In this document: positions 25,001 through 35,300 of the stretch, piece after piece
How positions within the stretch are numbered: position 1 is the first letter of the stretch
Layout of the letters: every line of letters starts with the position of its first letter
Source: Asterias amurensis
Taxonomy: Eukaryota > Echinodermata > Asteroidea > Forcipulatida > Asteriidae
Reading direction: 5' to 3'
Assembly (NCBI RefSeq): GCF_032118995.1
Contig: NC_092669.1
Location: 434,001-498,000 of the forward strand
Length of the DNA stretch: 64,000 nt
The notes under the pieces: model-generated
What the model saw: only the letters and a program-made list of their open reading frames with translations
Database searches by the model: none
What the model was told of the DNA's origin: nothing
Translations under genes and position numbers: made by a program

Positions 25001-28000
25001 AAGAAAGAGCAAAAATATTCCGAAAACATTTTTTTCAGAATGTTTGAACCTCTTGCAGCTTGGGGCTGCTTGATGGTTTTCAGATTCACATAGCTGTAAT
25101 TTCATCCATGTTTTCTTCAGTGCTTTTGCAATGCAGTAGAATTTTGCATCTTGCTGTTTGTTAGTTTTTAAAGTCACTTCCAGTTTGTGTTTTTTTTTGC
25201 TTAGATGTTATTTAGATTGGTTTTGCTTGCTGATTCACGGTGCTTTGTTAAACAGTGCTTTGTTGAACTTCTGCATCTGCTTTTTGCTTTTAGCCATTGC
25301 AATGCTAACTGGCTTTAAAACTATGGCTGTGGCTTAGCCAATGACTTACTGCATTTATCTAGTTCACAGACCTTGCAGATCTCACCACAAGTACTGGTGA
25401 TACATATTTAGGAAATGAAATTTGCATTTATTCTAGAGGAGCCTGATGTTCAAATTTTCAAGGAAATAAGAATTCAGTTCATATGGAACAATCACAATCA
25501 CACAAAGTTAACTTGTGGCTCAAAACTGCCCAAGGCCAGTGGCTTCAATGTCAGGCCAGTAGATTTATGACCAGATAAGTCCAGTAGTGTTGTGTTTTTC
25601 AACTGTTAAATAACAACTGTTACATAACTGTGGAATATCTTGGAACAGAAACAAAATTTTAAAATTTCGACCTGGAGTCTTAAAAAGACCTTGAGTATTA
25701 CTTATGAATACCTCAAAAGACCGATGAGACAAAACTTCTCAACACTGTCCTAGAGGGTTTGAATGCATGTTGTCAGGACTCAGTCATTTTTCTTTCAATT
25801 TGAGTCGGTCAGTGAATGATTTCACTTGTTTAGCTGAGCAAAATGCTTTGCAAATTATATCAGTTTCTGCTCAAAAATCACAATTTGGTACTCTATAATA
25901 TTAGCATTCAGTTTGCACAAAATCTATTTAGTTAAAATGTTTTGGACGCAATCGTTCACCGAGTCTGGTCTCGTGCTAACAATTCTGGTCCAGTCAACAT
26001 TTTAAGCTTTATTTACAAACCTTGTGGATTTCTCTCCAAGTTTCAAGCTCTGACTGTACAGTTAGTTATTATATTAGAATTAGAATGTTTCATTGTCCGC
26101 ATCGTAAATATACAAAAATTTAGTTTCCATTGGCACATAATAAAACAGTTACTTGTTAAACAAAATGTGCACAGTTGTAACGCAATGCACAACCTTTGCA
26201 TTGGAGTTGAATGGTTCAGAATGCTTCATCAACTCACTTTGACAAAATGTTATAGAAGTACATTGGTTTGAGTCAACTGCATTAGATTGTAGTTTTGTAT
26301 TTTAAGTGGAATCCAGATACAGTTGACTCTTGTTATAACAAGATTCCTGGGACCCGCCAAACTGCCTCTTTATAAAAGAGGAATGTTTTATAACAGGACA
26401 GTAAAACAAAATGTACTGTTTATAACAAGAACTGACTGTTTTCTGAAGTGCTGGTTAATCAGCTTATCAATCTAAGGAGGTGTAAATAATCCGGCACTTG
26501 TTTGTTTGTTTGTTTGTTTGTTTGTTTGTTTGTTTGTTTGTTTGTTTGTTTGTTTGTTTGTTTGTTTGTGTGTTTGTTTGTTTGTTCTTAACTTGAATAG
26601 TCACGCTTATTTCACATTGTCAAAACAGATACCTCACTGTCCCTTCATCGTAAGGGTCAACCACCACCACTGCAATACCTCACAAAGCCTGAAATCACAA
26701 TAACTCCCGCATCGGACGCTGAGCCTAGTCCTACTCCGGGCACCCCCGGAGGGGAGGAGTCAGACTTTGAGGAGGAGGAGGGTGAGATCCGTGGAGCAGC
26801 ATCAAGTGTTATGCATGACAGTAGTTGTTTTGGGCTGTTGTTGCAAATTTCTTGTCACTTGCTCCACATAGTGACCTTTGCACATTGTGGCCATGTTATG
26901 TTTTTAAGTGAAATTGTTGAATCAACAAAATATTTTGTAGTCATTGGACTTTTTGATTGGTGAACCAAAATTGAAATGAATAAAAATATATGTTAAGTCG
27001 ACCCAGAAGGAGGCAAGATTTAAAGTAGTCTGGTCTCCTCTTTGGCATTTAGAATTAAACACACTTGAGAATCGGGTGACCAGACCAACATGGCTACAGT
27101 GTAGTAATGGTTGACTTGTTATGCAAAGTTGTTGTGGATGCACAGTTTTTTTCTAATATTCAAGTTGTCACTGCTTGACCTGAATCAGCCTGCTCACCTC
27201 CCCCTCCTAAAGCAAGACTCAAGTTTCTTTCCTGTAGCTAAACCGGGCCCAATTCCATGGCTCTGCTTACCGTAAGCAAAGAATCTGCGACCATAAGCAA
27301 AGAATCGGCGCTTATGTGAGTAGGGAATTCCGCGTTAACGTCTCAAGCATATTTCATGGGTTAGCAGTGAATTTTGTTCTAGTTTGTGTGCGTACTCCAC
27401 GTTACTAGGCATGTTGCTTACTTCAGCGCAGAAAGTTGGCGCTTGCACAGTAAACAAAGAATTGTGATCAAAAGCGCATAGTTCGGTGGCAAGCAGAGCC
27501 ATGGAACTGGGCTATGGTAAGAACTTTGAACCAACTATTCTAGGTTCATCCCAGCTAAAGAACATTTTACGTTGTCACTGCAAACCGCAATTTCCTGATA
27601 TGTTCAGAGATTTTGTATCTTGTGGTGACCACAATCTAAGTTAAATTGTCCATTTAAAGAAACAACTTTGACTCAAAGTGGGTTTGTTGACTGAAACAAA
27701 AGTAAGGAGTTTGAACGAATTGTTTGTAAAGATTGGACAAGAACCGCTGGACGATTAAACAACCAAATAAATGGTCAGCACTCTTTCCATGATCATGTCT
27801 CATTAGACACCATTAGGTCAGGATGCTTGACTCTTAGACCTTGTATCTAGTCTGTATAATGTCTGCAAACTGAGACTATTTTTTCATCTAATTATATTTC
27901 AGGCAAAAAATGTAATTGATTTTGTGGCGAGTATTAATTTGTGTAAATTTTTCGCATGACTTGCTTTCTGCATTTCAGGATTTCTCTTGATGTCGTTTCA

Positions 28001-28701
28001 TTTTAATTTTTTTTTTTTTTTTCGCTCAATTTCTATGGCTTTTTAATGTTTGCAGCATTATTTGAACCTTGTTGTTGCTTTTTGCTTTGAAGCAAACTTA
28101 AGATATTTAAAAGCTTCCCTACTCTTTAGTTTGTATATTTCTCCTAGCACTGTCCTCATAGTTTGTGTAGCTTGTTAGCTGTGTTGGTTCCGTGGAAATA
28201 CACAAAGTTTCCCATCGGGTTTGAAAGAAGGAAAACAACAGATTTTTTTATTGTTTATAAATTTATGATATTTTGAATTTTTTTTTTGCAGTGGCTGAAA
28301 AAACAGCGGAGGATTTAACCAAAGAACAAGTGAGTATTTAAAAAACAAAATAAAACAAATATCTTCTCTTTGAAAGGATTTGGGTACTTTTTGGGACACA
28401 ATGTCAGATTTACACTAAACAGATTTGCATCAAACTTACACTGTTTGAAGATAATGATATTGTAACCCTGTTGCAGCCCCAGGAGTAAATGACAACGCCT
28501 CCTGGCAAAAATTTCAGGCCTTGTGTGTCTGGCAACTTTCATAAAAAATTTGCAAATTATTATAATAATTTCAATCGTTGTTTCAAGGAGGTGCCCAATA
28601 ACAATGTCCCGACTGAAAAGATCGACACTTTGAAGAAAGACGGTGTTCAACACGACGGGATGAACAACGGAGAAAGTGTCGCTGCGGCGGTCGCTGTATA
28701 G
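22054..28701 (+). CDS. HMGN-like / AT-hook chromatin protein, about 502 residues
   Basis: Coding exons are 22054-22251, 22970-23138, 23281-23376, 23978-24718, 26629-26781, 28292-28329 and 28588-28701. The junctions are GT-AG and the phases (0,1,1,1,1,0) join to 503 codons with TAG. Exon 1 encodes MPRKSRS at the start, then EPRRHSARIAALP at residues 15-27. This resembles the HMGN nucleosome-binding core RRSARLSA. An AT-hook, ERRGRPLGS, follows at residues 49-57. Exon 2 starts with basic NKRGRKRK and continues, with exon 3, in a Glu/Lys-rich acidic tail, as in HMGN proteins. Exon 4 is a Pro/Gln repeat region, exon 5 ends in an acidic SDFEEEE, and exons 6-7 encode a polar tail ending AAAVAV. A nuclear, nucleosome-binding role is inferred. 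The start is chosen because it is the first in-frame ATG and matches HMGN N-termini. Which exons are joined in one mRNA is not proven. Confidence 0.75.
24262..24470 (+). repeat. In-frame Pro/Gln 12-residue repeats in exon 4
   Basis: A 36-bp unit encoding TPQQKPQPTPQA and variants is repeated about five times within the 741-base exon, with strong CCC/CAG codon use. The GC content is far above that of neighbouring exons, and the repeats also create the long minus-strand ORFs seen there. The frame is kept throughout, so selection against frameshift is plausible. Confidence 0.8.
26499..26587. repeat. (TTTG)n microsatellite
   Basis: About 20 tandem TTTG units with one interruption near 26570, in the intron just before exon 5 of the HMGN-like gene. 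Confidence 0.95.
27245..27514. mobile_element. Variant T3 foldback MITE in an intron
   Basis: It begins GGGCCCAATTCCATGGCTCT and ends AGAGCCATGGAACTGGGC. The middle carries mirrored 'taagcaaagaatc' and 'gcgctt/aagcgc' blocks. It is a distinct subfamily, with CCATGGCTCTG in place of CATAGAGCTGC. Confidence 0.65.
28370..28466 (+). mobile_element. Fragment of a TTAA-type foldback MITE (T4)
   Basis: The phrases 'gggtactttttgggacacaa' and 'cacaatgtcagatttacact' match one arm of the elements at 30785-31117 and 62787-63056. It lies in the last intron of the HMGN-like gene. Confidence 0.6.
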
Positions 28702-30784
28702 ATCAGTCAGTCACATGTAAAGTATCGATACCCAAGATGGTACGTAACCCTCCAAGATTCATGTTGTGCAAATGAAGGGAATTATAAAAAAAAAGTGATT
28801 TTGGGAGTTTTTAAAATGAGAAAATGAATTAATTAAAGATAGGCTTGAAGCCATTCGGACACCGTGTCATCTAGAGAAAATGTTTTTTTAAAAACTAGAT
28901 GTTTTTTAATTGTTATGTTTTTTAAAAGGTAGTACCTTCTTTAGTATATTAATAAGTGCAGGGTAATTGGAAGATATATTCTCAAAAGATTGTTAACAAT
29001 TCATTTACTGATTCTTAGCACTGATGTTTGTTCTTTCTCACTTGAGGAACACATGGATCAACAGAATATCTTAAGAAAAGCAACCCTTAAAATGTGATAA
29101 AGGTCTATAGTTTTACTGGATTACATGTTTGTATCAGTTTTAGACTTGGTGCTTTAGGTTTGTGTGGGATAGTTTTATGTTTTGTGTGGGATCCTGAAGA
29201 TGTAGTTGATTGTTTGAATTGGAATGGTGTAGATTCGGTGACTAAGGTCTTTGATCGCTTGCTCTCCAAAGATTTCAGAATATTTTGTTTTAATTCATGA
29301 GTAAGTACAACTTCAACGTAACAACAAATGGGTCATTCTTTAATTTGTTTTTTTCTCAGTGACCGTTGTTTCTCCTAGTTGACTTCCAAACTAAACTAAA
29401 TCATTCTTAAAATTGGAGTCATTGACCTTTAATCAAGTAGCTGCCATATTGCTCTTCAATATCAACCACATCATAGTTAGGCTCTGGCCATTAATGAGAC
29501 TGGTGCCTTCAGACTGTTTCATTGAAACTAGTGAATGTAGTCAAGGAACCAAACAAAATGGCAGCTGCTTGATGATGATATTAACCCATGTAACCTAGGT
29601 GTTATCTTAGAGTATCTTATTTGTACATAAAGAGACGGATTAAGGCATAAGTCTACTGTAAACATTTTTATAGAAACTGTAGGCATGTGGAAGGAATAAT
29701 ATTCCTAAAAAAGTAGTCAATTGAAAAAAAAAAAAAAAAATTAATGTAAGCATGCAACTGTAGCTAGCATTCATCTTTTGCTATGATTCTGTGTTGTGGC
29801 CATTTCTTGTCTAGTTCCCAAATGGCCTTGTGTAAGATCAGTTAAAAGTAGGTCTTGATAACAAAGGTACCAGCCTATTCTGTACATAGCCTCATTATGG
29901 CTCTCATAGAATTTGTATGTAGGAGAGTCAAGTGGCAGTTTTGTGCTGTAGGATGTTAAAGTCTGGTACCCAGACTTGAAAAGCATGCAAGATTGTGAAT
30001 AGCATTCAGTTTGAACTAGTTGTAGTAATTTATGTGATGTGGCTGACTGTGTTTTGGTTTCTGCCTACATTTCAGTAAAACTGTTTGTGATGTAAAACAA
30101 GACGCCCAATTATCTTTATTTTTACGCTTATACAAACCTCGACATTTAAATCTGACTCGAGAAAGTGGTTATGTCCTCCTACTTGGGCAGTTTGCATCAT
30201 AACACAATAAAAATGTGTCTTCAAATCAAATCCAAAGGTTCTCAAATGCGGACAAAACAATCTTTAAAGGACAACTCTATTCCAACTCCAAATTTCCACA
30301 TTCTTACCAGTAACTATATTTCTACAAATTAAAATGAAACTATTTTTTAACTCAAAGTGTAATTTTTCCAAAAAACTAAGGCATCACATTTTGATAAACC
30401 TTGGCTTTATACCTGAGGGAAAAATCATACTTGTTTTGTTTTTTCCTTTCATACACATTGTGCCCTTTTCACCTCATATCTGAAATGTAGTCTTTGGTCA
30501 CATTAAACGTTTTCCCTTCTAACAACTCCAGTAGTTTTTTTTACAAAACTTAGAATCAAGTTGGAATTGAAACTTAACATGGTATGAGTATAATTTGGTG
30601 ATGTTTGCAGTAGCACCATGTGGCAATCTCCTTTCTGTCCCTTCCTTTATTTTTATTTTTATTTTTTTGTTTGGGGGGGGGGGGGGTGGAAGTGTCGGTT
30701 CTGAAATGAACTTGTGGTTGGCAGCTCTAAATTTATAAAAAAGCCAAGCTTGATCGAAAAGTTTCTCAAGAATTTGTTTGTTAT

Positions 30785-31117
30785 TTAAAGGGTCTATGTA
30801 ACTTTTGTAGGACAACAAACACAATGTCCACAGATATACACTAAACTTACACAGTTTGAAGATGAGGATAGTAGAAAGCTTCCCTCAAAATATTACGTGC
30901 TGAGATGCTGTAGTTTTTTTGGAAATGAGTAAAACAATGTCATGAAAATCATTTTCGAAATGATTTTAATCATTTACAAAAGTATTTTCATGACATTGGT
31001 TTACTCATTTCTAAAAAACTACAGCACCTCAGTAAGTAATATTTGAAGGGAAGCTTTCCACTATCATTATCTTCAAACTCTGTAAGTTTAATGTAAATCT
31101 ATGGACAAATCCGTTAA
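30785..31117. mobile_element. Foldback MITE (family T4)
   Basis: It opens with TTAAAGGGTCTATGTAAC and holds long inverted arms around about 30970: 'agtagaaagcttccctcaaa' on the left against 'gaagggaagctttccact' on the right, and 'tgtcatgaaaat' against 'attttcatgaca'. The right TTAA is only approximate. Confidence 0.7.
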
Positions 31118-31859
31118 CAAATAGTTGAACTCAGATGAGTTTAACTTAGCACCTAATTTCATATTTCGACAAAACGGTTCATCAAATTTCGTAATTTTCT
31201 TAGAAAATGTTTCCTTTGCCTTGCAAACTTTCATGATTCCTAGTGATTTGTAAGTCTTTTTAAATGAAATTTATACGAATTCTTAACTTCTTTAAGCTTG
31301 TCTAAAATCATCAGATGCCAAAAAGAAGAAGTTTAACAAAACCAGTCATGATTTGAAAAAACCTTGTAGTTTTATTTAAACAGATAAGCAGCAAACTTTA
31401 TTAAATTAGGAAAAAAATGAATTTGCAACTCCTCAAAAATCTATTTTTATCTTATTGCTTTTCTGTAAAGAAAATGTTTTTAAATTTTGTATTTGTTATT
31501 TTCACTTTTGGAGCAAAGATGATATAAGATGATAAATTGAGACTTGCAAGAAGATAGTCTGGTAGCTTTGTGAGAGTGCGTGCAATTATCATAGTTGCAT
31601 ACAGGTAGTCGGACAAAGATGCAAAGCTTCAGATTGCTTGATTAAATCTGTTTTTCCTCTGGTAATATATCTTTAAATTTCTGTGCATTTTCGTGTGATA
31701 ATTAGTTCTTTAAAAGTAGCAATGGCAAATTATTTTACTCTGCAATGTTTTTTTTATAAAGAAAGTATGTCTGTTGTTTCCAGTAACTTTGCTCAGTTTG
31801 TACCCATAACGAGAATTGTAATTATTCAGCACAACATTTTGTTACCTGTTCATGTTTGT

Positions 31860-31945
31860 TGTGTTGTCATTTAGCCTTCGAGAAAGACTCTGCTATATAG
31901 GGTCGAAACGTCAGGCCATTAACTATTTTTTGCACAACATTTTGT
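31860..31945 (+). mobile_element. Conserved 'GGTCGAAACGTCAGG' retroelement-tail motif
   Basis: The block 'gagaaagactctgct' followed by 'agggtcgaaacgtcaggcca' and 'ttaactattttttgca' also occurs at about 17788-17850 (plus) and 49953-50005 (minus). The CGAAACGTC core is common near the ends of Penelope-like and other retroelements of marine animals; assignment to that group is from memory and tentative. Confidence 0.4.
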
Positions 31946-33524
31946 GTCACAAATCCATGTCGTGGTCTCCAGTAAGTCGTAACTGTGTTTTAAAAACTGA
32001 ATTTCAAGTTGATTGAGTTTTTGTTTTCATCGAAGTGTTGAATGATTTAAAGAATTTAAATGATATGTTAATCAGATAGTATGTGTCATGTGCCCTAACT
32101 CTACAAACTTCCGGATCAAAATGGGGTCAAGATGACCTGAAATCCAAATTTGTAATCACTTTGTGGGTCAGCTTGACACAGAAAGGGTCAAGACTCTGGA
32201 CTCTGGCTTAATTCTGACCAGGGAGTTTGTGGAGTATATCATAAAGGCAAAGTTAACGAGTATTTCAAATGAATTGGTTAGCATTTTGACCTGTTACATT
32301 GCTTTATGTCATAGTCGTGGCGTTTCATCATAAGGCTGCCATTTTGTTTTTATTTTTCAACGTAATCAGAAAAATGCCTGTCTGTTCCCTTGATTGAAAG
32401 ACAAGGAAAGCTACGTAGTTGTAAAGGGAACTAGACAATGGCGGCCGTATGATGAAGAACCACAACATTGTTTAGTCTGTATCGCAATGTGGTAAAGTGG
32501 CAGAGTTTAAATCAAGCATAGTTGCTTTTTAAAGTCATTTTTAGACGAGAGTTTTTTAACAAATGTATCTAGGCATGCGTTGAAAGTTTTGGTTATGCAT
32601 ATTATGTTAAAACAGTAATATTTTACTATATGCTGATGGTTGCAGCCCAAAACTTTCTATATAATTGTGATGTCTAAGTATTGTTCCCCAACGACGCAAT
32701 GAACTAAAGTAATACAGTCCGTTACTGGCACCGTCATTTTTGACAGGGCGCCATTTTGATTGTCAATGTGATTACGTCATCATGATTATGATTTGAGGAA
32801 CTGTCATAAATTTTTAAATTTAAATTATATTGCACATCGTATTAAAGAAATTAAGTAGAACTTATTCTATATCTCAAAGAGAAACAACTCGTTGCAAGTA
32901 GAACTCAATCTGCTTTTTAATACCGAAAATTGTTATCAAAATTCAGCAATCTTTGCCATCTATTTACTTTTCCAGTCCGACTGTTCTTTACTCAATTTCA
33001 AAGAGCAGCCAAGAGTGAAACTTTGCTGGGAAAAGTCGTTTACAAAAAACATAAAATTGTTTGAAATTGAAACCTGAATACGCCAAGCTTTGAATGTTTT
33101 GAATGCTCGGAGGAACTGTGGAATATTATTATTGTTTATTATTGTTAGAATTTAATACTTTATTCATGGGATCTGATATTTCAATTAATAGTAGAATTGT
33201 CTCTTGAGTTATGTCTGCTTTATTTTAGATTAAATAAAAACAGCCATGTTGAATTCGCAAAGGAAACGGTGTAATAATTTGTCATTTGTCGAATAGTTTT
33301 CTCCTTTTGTTCACTTTTTAAAATAACCTTTCTTGCAAATAATGGTTTGGCCGTGTACGTATATATTGAATATCCTATGATACATACTGTAAAATTTCAG
33401 CGAATGTGGTCTTGAATTTCTTCGGCACAAGGGGATGCAAACACCAGGTTGGCAACAGCCAATCTTTCTCATACAAACATTGGTTATGAGTTACACAAAT
33501 CAACAAGTTGTCAATCAGTAACAT

Positions 33525-33700
33525 ACAAGTATAATGTTGGTTTTACCCATACACACCGATGTGTGTTAGCACTTTCCCGATTTCTGTGAGAAAAAAAAAT
33601 CACAGTCATTCCTCTGACGGGATTCGAACCCACGACCTTTGCAATGATAGCGCAGTGACAAAACCAAGATTGCCCGTTAGCTAGAGGCAGTTCGAATCCG
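33525..33700 (-). mobile_element. tRNA-derived SINE, minus strand
   Basis: Minus-strand reading gives 'gctaacgggcaatcttgg', then a B-box 'ggtcgtgggttcgaatccc', then 'cagaggaatgactgtg', a T-run and a body ending near 33525. The head is related to the SINE at 3400-3605. Confidence 0.6.
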
Positions 33701-35017
33701 TGTTTTAGCAACAGGTTCTGCAATTGATTTTCAAAACCAAAACGAATATTCTTTATCCTCTGTGCAAATTTAACATAATAATTTATATAACAAAAACGTA
33801 AATTCAAGTACTTATTCTAAAACTATATGAAATCAGTATCTTGAAGGAGTCGAACCTACCACTTTGTGTATTGACAGAGAAGTTACAGGGATGAGATTTG
33901 TCAGACTTTTGGCGGAATTCAGACTTTTTATGTCGGCCTGGTTAAGAAAATAAGACAATATTTTTTTTCTACAAATAAAGAAATCCTGCTCAATTGTCTA
34001 ATTCTCTAGTGCTTTGGATACTGTTTCCAAAAGCTCCTTGGAGTCTACAACTCCAAAAGGTAGAAATGCCATAAATTCAACGTAAAATTTATGTCAAAGT
34101 TTAAGACTTTTTAAATATCACCCATGAATTTAGAATTATCTGCATTTTTACGTTCTAATAAAATATGCCAAGCCACATCACCATATCCCATGTGAAGCGG
34201 TAACACAATGTAGTATAAATAAATACCATTCATGACATTGGTTACCTTGCTTTATCTATTGGAAAACAACATGCCTCTGAACAGAACAGGGTACCAGTGT
34301 ACATAGATGTGTATTCCTATTGTAGTGTTACGTAACATTTTGTGTTTGTTAGCACCGGAGTATTCTCGAGTCATAAAGCAACGATTCAACCACTTGGAAT
34401 CCTCCGTTAAAATACCGTTACGAATGATATGGTTCAGCATATTAAAACGAGGACATCTTAATATGGGCATGGGTGACAAGAAATTATCACCCACCGACCT
34501 TATCTTTCTCGGTTTGAATTTCTACAAGTAAACATTTTTGCTGTATTGTCCATCCACTCTCTTGGATACAATTGCGATAACATTGGACAATAACTGAAGA
34601 ATTTTACTTGTGTTGTTCAGCGAGATGCATTAGACCATGCAGTACGACATTACACAGTGGAGAGCAAATCTTGATTTTTAAAGACACGTTTTTTCTTCTC
34701 AAGAATGCATGAGTTTCATTCTTGAATACGACTGCCGGCCAAGTGGAAAAAAGATACTTGAAGAAAACAACACCTGCCTACGGTACACAGGTTGATAAAA
34801 TCAAACAATTTGATGCCTTGCTCTAAGGTTTAGACACTGTTTACACCGTCTTAGGGACTGAAGTGCACACCGGTTTCTTCAAAGCACCTTTGGTGATTTT
34901 GAGCTCACAAGGAAAGACCACAACAACAAGCTAATGAAACACTGACTCTGTAAAGTTTCATCAACTGCTTCAACCAAGGAAGACCAACCCTTAAAAACGA
35001 ACCAGCAGAGCAACAAC

Positions 35018-35300
35018 ATGTTTTTCTGCAGAGGTGGGAGGCAATCCCGATCCAAGTCCACCTTCCTCCTGCTTGTTATACTCCTTGGTGCTGGTTACTT
35101 CTATATACGCTACTATAATTCAGACCAGCAGAACCAGCGCAATGGGAGTCTGTTTGAGGGGCGAGAAGCAGGGTTTGGTGGGGGAGGGAGAGCGCCGGAG
35201 CCCCCACTAGAAATCGGCAAGAGACCGGGTGATTTGGGTTTGGAAAGGAAGGTAGCTGCTGTCAAAGAAACTGTGAAGGAACCTGCAAAATATATATCGG
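35018..35300 (+). CDS. WSCD: Alternative first coding exon 1a of copy A
   Basis: It encodes MFFCRGGRQSRSKS, a hydrophobic anchor, then a Gly/Pro-rich stem, and ends in TCGG|gtaggt, phase 1. The start is the first ATG after an upstream region full of stops. Phase and architecture equal those of exon 1b and of the first exons of copies B and C. Confidence 0.7.

Larger units (their letters stand above)
28702..34990. other. 3' UTR and intergenic DNA, repeat-rich
   Basis: No further coding exon is supported in these 6.3 kb. The first part is probably 3' UTR of the HMGN-like gene; an AATAAA at 33233 is one of several possible signals. 29723-29740 is a poly-A run and 30674-30688 a poly-G run. About 32330-32470 has mirrored ends ('ggcgtttcatcataaggc' and 'ggccgtatgatgaagaacc'), a probable foldback element. 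The ORFs at 29094-29300 and 34307-34531 look like chance. Confidence 0.45.

Noticed and set aside
26506-26703. ORF with repeated FVCLFVCL
   Set aside because: Translation of the (TTTG)n microsatellite.
33618-33690. Possible tRNA gene on the minus strand
   Set aside because: The B-box is good but the A-box and acceptor stem cannot be formed; the same head recurs with SINE bodies.
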